Under the pieces are notes generated by a model. It was given only the letters and a program-made list of their open reading frames with translations, did not search any database and had not been told where the DNA came from. Shown here piece by piece: positions 17,145-25,717 of a stretch of DNA of 64,000 bases. Source of the stretch: Saccharospirillum sp040881935 (GTDB lineage: Bacteria > Pseudomonadota > Gammaproteobacteria > Pseudomonadales > Natronospirillaceae); assembly GCF_040881935.1 (NCBI RefSeq), contig NZ_JBBECH010000066.1, positions 1 through 64,000 on the forward strand. Reading direction: 5' to 3'. The translations under genes and the position numbers were made by a program. Numbering within the stretch: position 1 is the first letter of the stretch; the number at the start of each line of letters is the position of its first letter.

Positions 17145-17936
17145 ATGAAGGAAACCGTACTGATCGAGCGTCTGGAAGATGGGTTGGCTCGGGTAATCCT
17201 CAATAAACCCGAGACCGGAAACGCCTACGACGACGAAATGATTTGCACCCTGGTCACAGCACTTGATGATCTGGCCGATGATACGACGCTGAAACTGGTG
17301 TGGCTGAGTGGAAAAGGTGCGCACTTTTGCAGCGGGCCAGACCGGCAATGGCTGGCGCGTCGTGAAGGTGTGGGCCGCCCGGAACATCAGCAGGATGCTG
17401 AGCAAATGTCTCGCTTGCTGGAAACCCTGTATCAGTTCCCGGTACCGGTTTTGCTGACGGTCCGCGGTGATGTGAATGCGGTAGCGGTGGGAATTGCCAG
17501 TTGCTGCGATATGGTACTGGCGAGTGACCGAACCTCTTTTTGTATCACAGAGTCTCTGTTTGGCCAGGTGCCTGCGTTGAGCAGCCCCTATCTATACAAA
17601 GCACTGGGCGAGCGCGCTGCCAAATACTATTCGCTAACCGGTGAGATCATGGACGCCTACACCGCAACTCGCCTTGGGCTGGTGCATCGGCTGGTGCCTG
17701 GCGATGAACTGGAAGCGGTCGCCACCGTTCTGGCGCGCGGCATCCTGTCTCGTAGTCAGGATGCCCTGCGGGTCACCAAGGCAACTTTCAATTTAGTGGC
17801 CAATGAGCCCTACGATGAATCCCTCCTGGAAACCATGATTGAATGCTCAGCTGATATAAGGCTGACGCAGTCGGAGACGCTTCGGCAGCGCCGCCATCAT
17901 GGTCGCTCAACGATCATAGAACCTAAAAACGATTAG
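17145..17936 (+). CDS. Enoyl-CoA hydratase/isomerase (crotonase) family protein
   Basis: A 263-residue crotonase-fold protein resembling methylglutaconyl-CoA hydratases in its central part: FCITESLFGQVPALSSPYLYKALGERAAKYYSLTGE. Expected functions are acyl-CoA hydration in leucine/isovalerate or fatty-acid breakdown, but specificity cannot be assigned. The first oxyanion loop reads FCSGPD instead of the usual CAGAD, and the second, normally AxxGGG, reads RGDVNAVAVGI, so the glycine-rich turn is degraded; activity may differ. The stop overlaps the convergent psrA-like gene by four bases. Start ATG at 17145 is preceded by weak A-rich sequence without a strong binding site. Confidence 0.8.
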   Translation: MKETVLIERLEDGLARVILNKPETGNAYDDEMICTLVTALDDLADDTTLKLVWLSGKGAHFCSGPDRQWLARREGVGRPEHQQDAEQMSRLLETLYQFPVPVLLTVRGDVNAVAVGIASCCDMVLASDRTSFCITESLFGQVPALSSPYLYKALGERAAKYYSLTGEIMDAYTATRLGLVHRLVPGDELEAVATVLARGILSRSQDALRVTKATFNLVANEPYDESLLETMIECSADIRLTQSETLRQRRHHGRSTIIEPKND

Positions 17937-18562
17937 CGTTCCAGCGCTGCCGCCAAAAACGGTATCAACTGATTCATAACGTCCTCTACTCCGGAGTCCT
18001 CGCCGGTATCGGCCCTGGACATCTCGCGCAGTACCTCAATGCTCGACATGGTGAACACACAGGCGCCGATGGCGAAATGGATGCGCCAGAAGATCTCCCG
18101 GGGTGACAGTTCGGGGTGGGCGGCGCGCAAGTACAAGATGAATCGGCTATAGGTCTGGTGGTAATTCTCTTTCAAAAAGCGTCGCAGATGCCCCTGTGCC
18201 TGGGTATAGGCCAAGCCCAGCAAGCGCATAAATACAGACAGTTTGCGGGTACCCGCCGTGGAATTGACGCCGGTCAACATGGTTCTGGCCAGCACATCCA
18301 GCACGTCACGCAACCCGGGTTCAGAGTTAGCCGCCGCCATTACGCTAAGTTCTCTGTCCAGCTTGGTGCAGAAAGGGCTTAGGAAGCGTGCGAAAACGGC
18401 CTGAATCAAATCTTTTTTCGACCCGAAATGATAGTTCACGGCCGCCAGGTTGACCTTGGCCCGGGTGGTAATCATCCTCAGCGAGGTTTCTGCGAACCCT
18501 TTTTCGGCAAACAGTTCTTCCGCTGAATCCAGAATACGGGTGACAGTATCGGCTTGGCTCAT
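17933..18562 (-). CDS. psrA: TetR-family regulator, PsrA type
   Basis: A 209-residue TetR regulator. The N-terminal HTH is nearly that of Pseudomonas PsrA: ILDSAEELFAEKGFAETSLR, NLAAVNYHFGSKKDLIQAVF, and the following segment ends PFCTKLDREL. PsrA senses long-chain fatty acids and represses beta-oxidation genes and itself, and activates rpoS in pseudomonads. A dyad upstream (18661-18672) fits the published AAAC-N4-GTTT type of PsrA operator, supporting both the call and autoregulation. Its convergent neighbour is an acyl-CoA hydratase gene, consistent with fatty-acid metabolism. The symbol is by similarity. Confidence 0.82.
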   Translation of the reverse strand: MSQADTVTRILDSAEELFAEKGFAETSLRMITTRAKVNLAAVNYHFGSKKDLIQAVFARFLSPFCTKLDRELSVMAAANSEPGLRDVLDVLARTMLTGVNSTAGTRKLSVFMRLLGLAYTQAQGHLRRFLKENYHQTYSRFILYLRAAHPELSPREIFWRIHFAIGACVFTMSSIEVLREMSRADTGEDSGVEDVMNQLIPFLAAALER

Positions 18563-18655
18563 GGCTCGGTCTCGAATAGGGCATAGGCGAGGCTGACAAC
18601 AACCCCAGTCACTGGTTAACTGATCGTAATCTTCGCCAACTACTTTCGTGCGATT

Positions 18656-18678
18656 GTTTAAAACGACCGTTTAAAACG
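18656..18678. promoter_or_regulatory. Candidate PsrA operator
   Basis: AAAC-GACC-GTTT at 18661-18672 matches the PsrA dyad form; it is made by two direct copies of GTTTAAAACG (18656-18665 and 18669-18678) separated by three bases. It is about 100 bp upstream of the psrA-like start. Confidence 0.6.
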
Positions 18679-18873
18679 TGAATATACATGACTTATAGCC
18701 ACTTTGCAGGCCTTTTTCACCCATCCGGACAGGTATTCCCCCAGCGGCGCGTGATGTTCGGGTACCGGATGGTAAAAACACCGATCGAAGCTGACAGCTA
18801 CTGGCATATCCTGTACTGTCAGCAGCAGGTATAGCTGGTGCTGAGGCAAGCGATAGCGCTTGAAAAACGGCAA
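18658..18873 (-). CDS. Possible small hypothetical protein
   Basis: A 71-codon frame starting at TTG (18873), reading MPFFKRYRLPQHQLYLLLT and ending in a basic tail (SRFKRSF). It fills the psrA-yccA spacer and has a compositionally plausible protein sequence, but no good ribosome binding site, and its 3' end lies on the candidate PsrA operator. I do not recognise it. Confidence 0.3.
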   Translation of the reverse strand: MPFFKRYRLPQHQLYLLLTVQDMPVAVSFDRCFYHPVPEHHAPLGEYLSGWVKKACKVAISHVYSRFKRSF

Positions 18874-18918
18874 CTGGCCTATACTATTGATTCGGGTTCA
18901 CATTATGGAGGTTTGCCC

Positions 18919-19587
18919 ATGGCTGACTATCAAGGTACCGTCACGTCGCGTTCGGAATCGGCGCTGGCGACCAATAAAGTATTACGAAATACCTATCTGT
19001 TGTTGTCGATGACACTGGTGTTCAGTGCTGTTACGGCAATGATTGCCATGGCCGTAGGAATGCCTCAGGGCGGTGCGCTTATCATGATGCTTGCCGCCAT
19101 CGGCATCGTCTGGTTTGTGCTGCCGCGCGCTTACAATTCAAGCATGGGGATCGTCTGGACCTTCGCCTTCGCGGGCCTGATGGGTGCGAGCCTGGGACCC
19201 ATGCTGACCGCCTATCTGGCAATGGCTAACGGCCCGGCAATCGTCGCACAGGCACTGGGTGGCACCGCACTGGTAACGTTTGGCCTGTCGGCTTACGCCG
19301 TTACTACCAAGAAAGACTTCAGCTTCCTCGGCGGTTTCGTCATGGTCGGCATGATCGTCGCGCTGGTCGCGATTCTGGCTAACCTGTTTCTGGCGATCCC
19401 TGCACTGAGCCTGGCGATTTCGGCCGGCGTGGTGTTGCTGATGTCTCTGTTGATCCTGTTCGACACAAGCCGCATTGTGAACGGTGGTGAAACCAACTAC
19501 GTGCGTGCGACCGTGTCGCTGTATCTGGACATCTACAACCTCTTTGTCCACTTGCTGGTGCTGGTTGGCGCTCTGTCGGACGAATGA
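18919..19587 (+). CDS. yccA: Bax inhibitor-1/YccA family inner membrane protein
   Basis: A 222-residue protein with seven predicted membrane helices, typical of the BI-1/YccA family. In E. coli YccA is a substrate and modulator of the FtsH protease. The ATG at 18919 has GGAGG eight bases upstream. Family-like features are the SRSESALATNKVLRNTYLLL N-terminus and the final helices with ILFDTSRIVNGGETNYVRATVSLYLDIYN (shown here in part as TSRIVNGG and LYLDIYN). Its position directly before tusDCBE repeats the order known in pseudomonads. A terminator follows. Confidence 0.9.
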   Translation: MADYQGTVTSRSESALATNKVLRNTYLLLSMTLVFSAVTAMIAMAVGMPQGGALIMMLAAIGIVWFVLPRAYNSSMGIVWTFAFAGLMGASLGPMLTAYLAMANGPAIVAQALGGTALVTFGLSAYAVTTKKDFSFLGGFVMVGMIVALVAILANLFLAIPALSLAISAGVVLLMSLLILFDTSRIVNGGETNYVRATVSLYLDIYNLFVHLLVLVGALSDE

Positions 19588-19610
19588 CAATTAAGCAGGT
19601 AACCTTTATC

Positions 19611-19636
19611 AAAGGCCGCTTTTAGCGGCCTTTTTT
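19611..19636 (+). terminator. Rho-independent terminator after yccA
   Basis: AAAGGCCGCT (19611-19620), TTT, AGCGGCC (19624-19630), then six T. It separates yccA from the tus operon. Confidence 0.88.
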
Positions 19637-19656
19637 GTGTGTGATATGATGCGCCC

Positions 19657-20046
19657 ATGAATATTCAACTGAACCTCTATCAGGCGCCCTGGCACCATGT
19701 CAGCCACCGGGATGCCCTAGCCTTCGCCCGTGCCAGCCTGGCCCGGGGGGACCGGATTGATCGGGTGTTTTTCTTTATGGATGCCGTTTACGTGGGTCTG
19801 GTCAGTCAGTCGCCGGCTTCCGATGAATTCGATATGAAACAACAGTGGATCGATCTGGCCTCAGAGTTCGGCTGTGAACTGTTATTGTGTATAGCGGCAT
19901 CGGCCAACCGCGGTTTGCTGAATGACACCGAAGCCGAACGCTACCAAAGCCCTGTGTCCACGGTGACACCACCTTTTCAACTGGTTGGCCTGGGACAGTG
20001 GGCTCTGGGGTATGGGGAGGCAGACAAGGTGGTGAGTTTTCGATGA
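19657..20046 (+). CDS. tusD: Sulfur relay protein TusD
   Basis: First subunit of the TusBCD complex, which passes persulfide sulfur from TusA to TusE for 2-thiolation of tRNA wobble uridine. The 129-residue DsrE-fold protein contains the active cysteine at about residue 78 in LLLCIAASANRGL. Length equals the E. coli protein (128). The stop overlaps the tusC start (ATGA). The terminal acceptor enzyme mnmA is also in this window at 40339. Confidence 0.93.
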   Translation: MNIQLNLYQAPWHHVSHRDALAFARASLARGDRIDRVFFFMDAVYVGLVSQSPASDEFDMKQQWIDLASEFGCELLLCIAASANRGLLNDTEAERYQSPVSTVTPPFQLVGLGQWALGYGEADKVVSFR

Positions 20047-20432
20047 ACACGACACTGGATGCAGCGGAACTGCGGGGTTCAGATCACTTTGAGACACTGA
20101 TTCTGGTCACCCGTCCACCCTATCAGGGCCGGCGCAGCGAAGAAATTCTGGAAGCTGTAATGAGTCTGGCACTGTTCGATCGTGACCATGCCGTTGTGTT
20201 TTTTGATCAGGGGCTGGGCTGGTTGGCCGACGGCCAGGCCCCCTCAAACAGCAAAAACCTCAGCAAACAAGTGAGTGCCCTGCCCCTGTATGGCAGCGAT
20301 GCCTTGTTCTATTGCGCCAGCCATCAAAACCGGGTGTTGGGCCAGGCGGTCGGCCGGGATGACATTCAGGCCTGCTCGCTGAATCAACTGGCTCACTGGA
20401 TGCGCCAGGCCCGCTATATAGAGGTGTTTTAA
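20043..20432 (+). CDS. tusC: Sulfur relay protein TusC
   Basis: DsrF-like subunit of TusBCD, 129 residues, starting at the ATG that overlaps the tusD stop; the frame is open further upstream but homology begins at MNTTLDAAELRGSD...LILVTRPPYQGRRSEE. The body has LEAVMSLALFDRDHAVVFFDQG, typical of the family. The stop overlaps the tusB start (TAATG). The three subunits are thus translationally coupled, as fits a hexameric complex. Confidence 0.92.
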   Translation: MNTTLDAAELRGSDHFETLILVTRPPYQGRRSEEILEAVMSLALFDRDHAVVFFDQGLGWLADGQAPSNSKNLSKQVSALPLYGSDALFYCASHQNRVLGQAVGRDDIQACSLNQLAHWMRQARYIEVF

Positions 20433-20695
20433 TGGCATTGCTAACCCTCACAGCCTTGCCCGGTGAAGCGCAACAGGAACTGTTTGATCTGTGGCTACAA
20501 ACCAGTGATGTTCTGCTGCTGCGGGAAGATGCCCGCCCGCTGATGTGGCAGCCGAACCCGACCCGCGCCCAGGGCTGTATTCGTCAGACTGATGCAGAGG
20601 CACTGGGCGGTCAGCGTCATCCGGACTGGACGCTGATCAGTGATCAGCAATGGGCGACCCTGGTTGCCGACCAACACCCTCAACTGACCTGGTAG
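20432..20695 (+). CDS. tusB: Sulfur relay protein TusB
   Basis: DsrH-like third subunit of TusBCD, 87 residues, overlapping the tusC stop by one base. Recognisable by position, length and the segment SDVLLLREDARPLMW with a C-terminal WATLVADQHPQLTW. TusB is the least conserved subunit, so the call rests partly on the operon. Confidence 0.85.
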   Translation: MALLTLTALPGEAQQELFDLWLQTSDVLLLREDARPLMWQPNPTRAQGCIRQTDAEALGGQRHPDWTLISDQQWATLVADQHPQLTW

Positions 20696-20760
20696 TGCGG
20701 GGCTTCACCCTGAAGCCCGAAAACCCACCTTCAAATCCGACTGAACTGAACGAGAGAACG

Positions 20761-21078
20761 ATGACCGCCACCTTCGAAACCGACCATCTTGGCTTTTTAC
20801 TGGATGCCCGTCGCTGGACACGGGACTGGTGTCAACAGATAGCTGAACAGCAGGGGCTATCGCTGACCGATCAGGAAATGGCCATCATCGAATCGCTACG
20901 CCGCTTTTATTTTGAGTACGATCTGTCTCCCGCGATGCGCCCCCTGGTCAAACATTTGAAGGCTCAGTTCGGTGCCGAGGTTGGCAACAGCATTTTTCTG
21001 ATGCAACACTTTGGCGAGAGCCCGGCACGCATGCTGGCCTTGCTCGCAGGCCTGCCCAAACCCAAAAACTGCCTGTAA
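20761..21078 (+). CDS. tusE: Sulfur relay protein TusE (DsrC family)
   Basis: A 105-residue DsrC-like protein that takes sulfur from TusBCD and hands it to MnmA. Its C-terminal arm carries the essential cysteine as the penultimate residue (PKPKNCL). Other family blocks: DARRWTRDWCQQIAEQQGL, IIESLRRFYFEYDLSPAMR and LMQHFGESPARMLALLAGLP. Start ATG at 20761 has a GAGAGA upstream; the longer open frame is not supported. Same operon as tusDCB. Confidence 0.94.
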   Translation: MTATFETDHLGFLLDARRWTRDWCQQIAEQQGLSLTDQEMAIIESLRRFYFEYDLSPAMRPLVKHLKAQFGAEVGNSIFLMQHFGESPARMLALLAGLPKPKNCL

Positions 21079-21107
21079 CCCCCTACCCTTTGACTGCTGG
21101 ATTGACC

Positions 21108-22088
21108 ATGACTGAAACCCTAAAGTTTGCCGACCTGATCCGTGCTCTCGGTCGGGGTAAAAATGGCAGCCGCTCGCTGACCCGGGAAGAAGCCCAATTT
21201 GCCATGCAGGAAATCTGGCATCAACGCGAAACCCAGGCTCAGTTAGGTGCCCTGCTTATGCTGATGCGGGTTAAAGAGGAAACGGCAGAGGAACTGGCGG
21301 GCATGGCACAGGCTGTGCGCAACGAACTCGCCGACTGGGCCGGTCGGCCCATGCACATTGACTGGCCAGCCTATGCCGGAAAACGCCGGCAACCGTCCTG
21401 GTATGTGCTGGCAGCCAAGGCACTGTCACAAAATGGCTATCCTGTGTTTATGCACGGCGGCGGTGAGCACACAGCCGGACGCCAATACGCCCGTCAGGCC
21501 TGTGAAGCTCTGGGTATAGCTGTCGCTACTTCGTGGCAGAACGCTGCAGCACTGAGCCATAACCATTCAATGGTTTATTGCCCCCTATCCAGCTTTGCGC
21601 CGACTCTATCAAACATCATCGATATGAAGCGGGAATTGGGCTTACGCTCACCCGTCAACACTCTGGTCCGCAACCTGAACCCAACCGGCGCCAGAGTAAC
21701 CTTGCAGGGGATGTTCCACCCCAGCTACAAAACCCTGCACCACGATACAGCCGGTTTGCTCGGCGACGCGCGCAATCTCGTCCTCAAGGGAGACAGTGGC
21801 GAATTCGAAGTTCGGCCCGACTCAACTACCGAGGTGCTGGTGCACAGTCCGCATCACCCTGAGCGGGTAGACATACCCAAGCGACTGTCGCAACGAGCAG
21901 TACGCCCGAATGAACCCAACCTGGCGTTACTGCAAGCGACCTGGGCCGGTGAGTCGGTGCCCGAATACGGCGTCGCTGCGATTCACGACACCATGGCCCT
22001 TGCATTAATGGTCGCCGACGGGGTTTCCCTTCAGGAAGCCCGAAACAAAGCGGCTACCCTGTGGCAGCAACGCTTAATCACCGGCTGA
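21108..22088 (+). CDS. TrpD2/YbiB family DNA-binding protein
   Basis: A 326-residue protein of the anthranilate phosphoribosyltransferase-like fold (glycosyl transferase family 3). The N-terminal helical domain has GKNGSRSLTREEAQFAMQEI; the second domain has MHGGGEHTAGR in place of the phosphoribosyl-pyrophosphate loop of true TrpD and lacks its catalytic pattern. Characterised E. coli YbiB homologues bind nucleic acid rather than make tryptophan. I chose ATG 21108 (MTETLKFADLI) with GGA upstream; a TTG at 21090 is possible. It sits between tusE and cysG as in pseudomonads. Confidence 0.82.
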   Translation: MTETLKFADLIRALGRGKNGSRSLTREEAQFAMQEIWHQRETQAQLGALLMLMRVKEETAEELAGMAQAVRNELADWAGRPMHIDWPAYAGKRRQPSWYVLAAKALSQNGYPVFMHGGGEHTAGRQYARQACEALGIAVATSWQNAAALSHNHSMVYCPLSSFAPTLSNIIDMKRELGLRSPVNTLVRNLNPTGARVTLQGMFHPSYKTLHHDTAGLLGDARNLVLKGDSGEFEVRPDSTTEVLVHSPHHPERVDIPKRLSQRAVRPNEPNLALLQATWAGESVPEYGVAAIHDTMALALMVADGVSLQEARNKAATLWQQRLITG

Positions 22089-22119
22089 ACGAAACGAGAG
22101 GAAACAATAACTTGAGTTA

Positions 22120-23499
22120 CTACGTAACCGCTGAACCAATCCAGTTAAGTCGTTCGTGCAATGAAACCACTTCGCCGACGATAATTAGGGTGGGAGCCTG
22201 CGGCGGATCGTCTTTTACCAAATCCGGAAGCGTTGCCAACGTACCTACCCAAAGCCGTTGATCCGGCGTGGTGCCCTTTTGCACAAGCGCTATGGGGGTA
22301 TCGGGCAATCGGCCATGTTGTATCAATTTATTGCAAATCGTCTCCAACCCCATCAAGCCCATATAAAACACCACGGTTTGCTGCGGACTAGCCAGCTCAC
22401 TCCAGGGTAGGTTCAGGCTGCCATCTTTCAAATGACCAGTCACAAAGCGCACTGACTGGGCGTAATCCCGGTGCGTGAGTGGTATTCCGGTGTAGGTTGA
22501 GCACCCCGAAGCAGCGGTAATGCCAGGCACTACCTGAAACGGAATGCCCTGCTCTGCCAGCAAATCGATTTCTTCACCACCGCGCCCAAATATAAAGGGA
22601 TCACCCCCTTTCAGGCGCAACACCTTTTTACCTTCCAGCGCCAGGTCCACCAGGCGCTGATTGATGTCTTGCTGGGGTACAGAATGGTCAGACCGTTGCT
22701 TGCCCACATAAAGACGTTCCGCGTCGCGTCGCACCAGATCCATAATGGCATCCGATACCAGGCGGTCATACAGCACAACATCGGCCTGCTGCATCAGGCG
22801 CAGGGCTTTAAACGTCAGCAAGTCCGGGTCACCGGGCCCTGCCCCAACCAGATAGACTTCACCGTGCTGTGCATCGTCGGGCGCATCAATCATCGATTTT
22901 AGCTGATGCTCAGCCTGTTCCATCCGCCCGGCATACACATGCTCCGCCACGGTACCGCCAAGCACTTTTTCCCAGAAATAACGCCGGTCGTCCAAACTGG
23001 TAAATCGTTTCTTAACAGCGTTACGAAAGCGCGAAGCCAATTGCGCCAAGTGGCCATAACTCGCGGGAATCGTACTCTCCAGCTTCGCCCGGACCGAGCG
23101 AGCCAATACCGGCGCCTGGCCACTGGAGGTAATGGCAATAATCAGCGGGTCACGATCAACAATGGAGGGAAAAATAACATCGCACAACTCGGGGGAATCG
23201 ACCACATTGACCAAAACACCACGCGCCCGTGACTCCTTCGAGACACGCTGGTTTACTACTTCAATGTCGGTGGCACTAACCACCAAAGCCTTGTCATCAA
23301 TATCGTCCGGCTCAAAAGTCCGCAGTTCGCAGTCGCAATTGGGGTTATTGGCAATTACCGGCAGAATCGAGGGAGCCACCACTTGAATCCGACACCCGGA
23401 GCGCTGCAGCAAGTGAATCTTGCGCGCCGCAATATCCCCGCCGCCAACCACCAGGATGGTCTTATCGGATAACTTATGGAACAACGGAAAATATTGCAT
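22120..23499 (-). CDS. cysG: Siroheme synthase CysG (trifunctional)
   Basis: A 459-residue fusion making siroheme from uroporphyrinogen III, needed for sulfite and nitrite reductases. N-terminal dehydrogenase/ferrochelatase: NAD motif VVGGGDIAARK (about 15-25) and ITSSGQAPVLARS, containing the conserved serine near residue 126. C-terminal methyltransferase (from about 215): VGAGPGDPDLLT, LRLKGGDPFIFGRGGEE and the GITAASGCSTYTGIPLTHRD block. Start ATG 23499 has AGGAG six bases upstream; a GTG two codons earlier is less likely. It is convergent with trpD2. Confidence 0.95.
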   Translation of the reverse strand: MQYFPLFHKLSDKTILVVGGGDIAARKIHLLQRSGCRIQVVAPSILPVIANNPNCDCELRTFEPDDIDDKALVVSATDIEVVNQRVSKESRARGVLVNVVDSPELCDVIFPSIVDRDPLIIAITSSGQAPVLARSVRAKLESTIPASYGHLAQLASRFRNAVKKRFTSLDDRRYFWEKVLGGTVAEHVYAGRMEQAEHQLKSMIDAPDDAQHGEVYLVGAGPGDPDLLTFKALRLMQQADVVLYDRLVSDAIMDLVRRDAERLYVGKQRSDHSVPQQDINQRLVDLALEGKKVLRLKGGDPFIFGRGGEEIDLLAEQGIPFQVVPGITAASGCSTYTGIPLTHRDYAQSVRFVTGHLKDGSLNLPWSELASPQQTVVFYMGLMGLETICNKLIQHGRLPDTPIALVQKGTTPDQRLWVGTLATLPDLVKDDPPQAPTLIIVGEVVSLHERLNWIGSAVT

Positions 23500-23664
23500 G
23501 ACCACTCCTAAAATAAGAACCCGGCACCAGGATCTGTCACCAGGCCCGACACGGCAGACACAGGCTATTTAATGCCGGTGTTAGACCCGCCGTTGGGTCA
23601 GTCAATGGTTACCGGGCAAGCCCGGCCAAAAGGTATTTAAGATACTACAGTGCTACAGATTCAA

Positions 23665-23777
23665 GTGTCGGCTGCCGGGTAGACCTGTTCGGGGTAGTCT
23701 GAGGCAGGGATGCCGAAGCCTAGGCCCCATGGACGGGTTCACGCCGACCCCGAACAGGTCTACCCGGTGGCTGACAC
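23665..23777. repeat. Long palindromic element, copy B
   Basis: Arms 23665-23694 and 23748-23777 pair over 30 bp with three mismatches; the loop is 53 nt, as in copy A. The internal hairpin is GGCA/TGCC around GGGA (23703-23714), with different bases but the same position as in copy A. The core beginning CTAGGCCCCATGGACGGG is identical. It fills most of the 337-bp spacer between serS and cysG; I see nothing else convincing there. Confidence 0.85.
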
Positions 23778-23836
23778 GAATTACCAGCCACCAAGCCAAA
23801 GCAACCTCCAATTCAAATCGTCTCAGAACCTTATTA

Positions 23837-25126
23837 TCAAATTAATTCCAAACCAGCCATATAGGGTTTCAGTACCTCAGGCACCCGAATACGCCCTTCC
23901 GCCGTCTGGTAGTTTTCCAGCACCGCTACCAGGGTGCGGCCCACGGCCAAGCCGGAGCCATTGAGAGTATGTAGCAGTTCGGTCTTGTTGGTCTCAGGGT
24001 TGCGATAACGGGCCTGCATGCGCCGGGCCTGGAAATCGGTCATGTTCGAGCATGAGGAGATTTCCCGGTATGCCTCTTGAGCGGGCAGCCAGACTTCCAG
24101 GTCATACGTCTTGGCGGCACCGAAGCCCAAATCGCCACCGCACAGCAGCACTTTCCGGTAGGGCAACTCGAGGCGCTGCAGGATGCTTTCTGCATGACCT
24201 ACGAGTTTTTCCAGAGCGTCCATTGATTCTTCAGGGCGCACAATGTGTACCAGCTCGACTTTCTCGAACTGATGCTGGCGAATCATACCGCGAATGTCGC
24301 GACCGTAGCTGCCCGCCTCTGAGCGGAAACAGGAGGTGTGCGATGCAAACTTAAGCGGCAGTTCGGCATCGCTGAGGATCTCATCGCGCACCAGATTGGT
24401 CAGCGGCACCTCCGAGGTCGGGATCAGGTAATAATCACTGGCGTGATCGGTGTTCAGTTTAAAGAGATCTTCTTCGAACTTCGGCAATTGGCCGGTTCCC
24501 AGCAGCGACTCCTGGTTTACTATGAACGGCACCTGAGTTTCCAGGTAACCGTGTTCCTGAACGTGCGTATCGAGCATGAATTGAGCCAGTGCCCGGTGCA
24601 GGCGGGCAATGCCACCGCTCATTACAGAGAACCGGCTACCGGTCAGTTTGGCGGCGCGCTCGAAGTCGAGGCCACCAGAGACCGCGCCCAGGTCGACGTG
24701 GTCTTTGACCTCGAAATCGAAGGTTGGTGGAGTACCCCAGCGTGCCACTTCTTCGTTGTCGTCTTCGCTTTTGCCCTCTGGTACAGCGGCATCGGGCACG
24801 TTGGGAATGCCCAGCAGCAAGTCGTCCAGTTGCGCCTGAATCTGTTTCAGCTCACCCTCTTTGGATCCCAATTGCTCAGCAATGGTATCCAGTGCTTTCT
24901 GCACCTGGGCTTTGGCGTCGTCAACAGACATGCCCTGCCCGACCAGCTGACCAATTTGCTTCGACGCCTTCTTGCGCTCGGCCTGCAGCTGCTCGGTTTC
25001 AACCTGAACGGACTTGCGGCTCGACTCCAGGGACTCGAAAGCTGACACGTCGAGCTGGTAATGCTTAACCCGAAGTTGTTCAGCAAGCGTGGTAATGTCC
25101 TGTCTCAGCCGTTTTATGTCCAGCAT
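23837..25126 (-). CDS. serS: Seryl-tRNA synthetase
   Basis: Class II synthetase of 429 residues charging tRNA-Ser (and tRNA-Sec where present). The N-terminal antiparallel coiled-coil arm spans about residues 25-105 (KKASKQIGQLVGQG, LGSKEGELKQIQAQLDDLL). Motif 2 reads FRSEAGSYGRDIRGMIRQHQF, with ARRMQARYRN and the motif 3 segment GSGLAVGRTLVAVLENYQ near the C-terminus. Length matches E. coli (430). It precedes cysG on the same strand but element B intervenes. Confidence 0.97.
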   Translation of the reverse strand: MLDIKRLRQDITTLAEQLRVKHYQLDVSAFESLESSRKSVQVETEQLQAERKKASKQIGQLVGQGMSVDDAKAQVQKALDTIAEQLGSKEGELKQIQAQLDDLLLGIPNVPDAAVPEGKSEDDNEEVARWGTPPTFDFEVKDHVDLGAVSGGLDFERAAKLTGSRFSVMSGGIARLHRALAQFMLDTHVQEHGYLETQVPFIVNQESLLGTGQLPKFEEDLFKLNTDHASDYYLIPTSEVPLTNLVRDEILSDAELPLKFASHTSCFRSEAGSYGRDIRGMIRQHQFEKVELVHIVRPEESMDALEKLVGHAESILQRLELPYRKVLLCGGDLGFGAAKTYDLEVWLPAQEAYREISSCSNMTDFQARRMQARYRNPETNKTELLHTLNGSGLAVGRTLVAVLENYQTAEGRIRVPEVLKPYMAGLELI

Positions 25127-25202
25127 GGGTCTGTCTGTCCTGTATGAGTCAATGAGATTGATTGAATGCCGCCGATGGCGGATGTCCCGGCCCGGCGGGC
25201 AC

Positions 25203-25595
25203 CTAGAATACCAGCTTACCCACCCCGAAGCCCAGTGCCGCTGCGGCTATGCAGGTTAATACACTGGCCAGGGTATAGCCCAGCGCCATCCAGTAATGCT
25301 GTTGTTGCAACAAAACGAGGTTCTCCAGTGCAAAACTGGAAAAGGTGGTGAAGGCACCTAGCAAGCCAATGATCACCAGTCGGTGGAAGAGGTTGTCGGT
25401 GCCGGAGAACCGTAAGGTTAAAACGACGAAAACCAAGCCAATGGCGAAGCTGCCCAGGGCGTTTACCACAAAGGTACCCAGTGGGAAATGACTACCGTGT
25501 AGCCGATTAAACGCAGATACCATCCAGAATCGAGCCATGGCACCCAAGCTGCCACCCAGCGCAACCGCTATCCAGTGGCTTAATGGAATCGACAC
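25203..25595 (-). CDS. crcB: Fluoride efflux channel CrcB
   Basis: A 130-residue protein with four membrane helices that dimerises into a fluoride channel. Family signatures: GGSLGAMARFW near the N-terminus, GTFVVNALGSFAIGLV (the conserved Asn of the pore) and GLLGAFTTFSSFALE, including the phenylalanine box. No fluoride riboswitch consensus was seen upstream; the spacer to rarA instead holds a palindrome (25619-25713). Confidence 0.95.
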   Translation of the reverse strand: MSIPLSHWIAVALGGSLGAMARFWMVSAFNRLHGSHFPLGTFVVNALGSFAIGLVFVVLTLRFSGTDNLFHRLVIIGLLGAFTTFSSFALENLVLLQQQHYWMALGYTLASVLTCIAAAALGFGVGKLVF

Positions 25596-25618
25596 TTCGA
25601 AATTCTCCCTGATTAAGC

Positions 25619-25713
25619 CTAGGAGTCTGTCGGACTTAGGATGAATCGGCTGCGGAAGCGGAGCAACGGCCCACTCCCTCGCTTCGAACCCCCTAAGCCC
25701 GACAGACTCCTAG
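25619..25713. repeat. Palindromic element of a second family
   Basis: Arms 25619-25640 (CTAGGAGTCTGTCGGACTTA...) and 25692-25713 pair over 22 bp with a single mismatch around a 51-nt GC-rich loop that can itself fold partly (GAAGCG/CGCTTC). It shares no core with elements A-D. The right end is five bases from the rarA stop, so it could also act as a terminator-like or RNA-processing structure between rarA and crcB. Confidence 0.75.
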
Positions 25714-25717
25714 TGGT

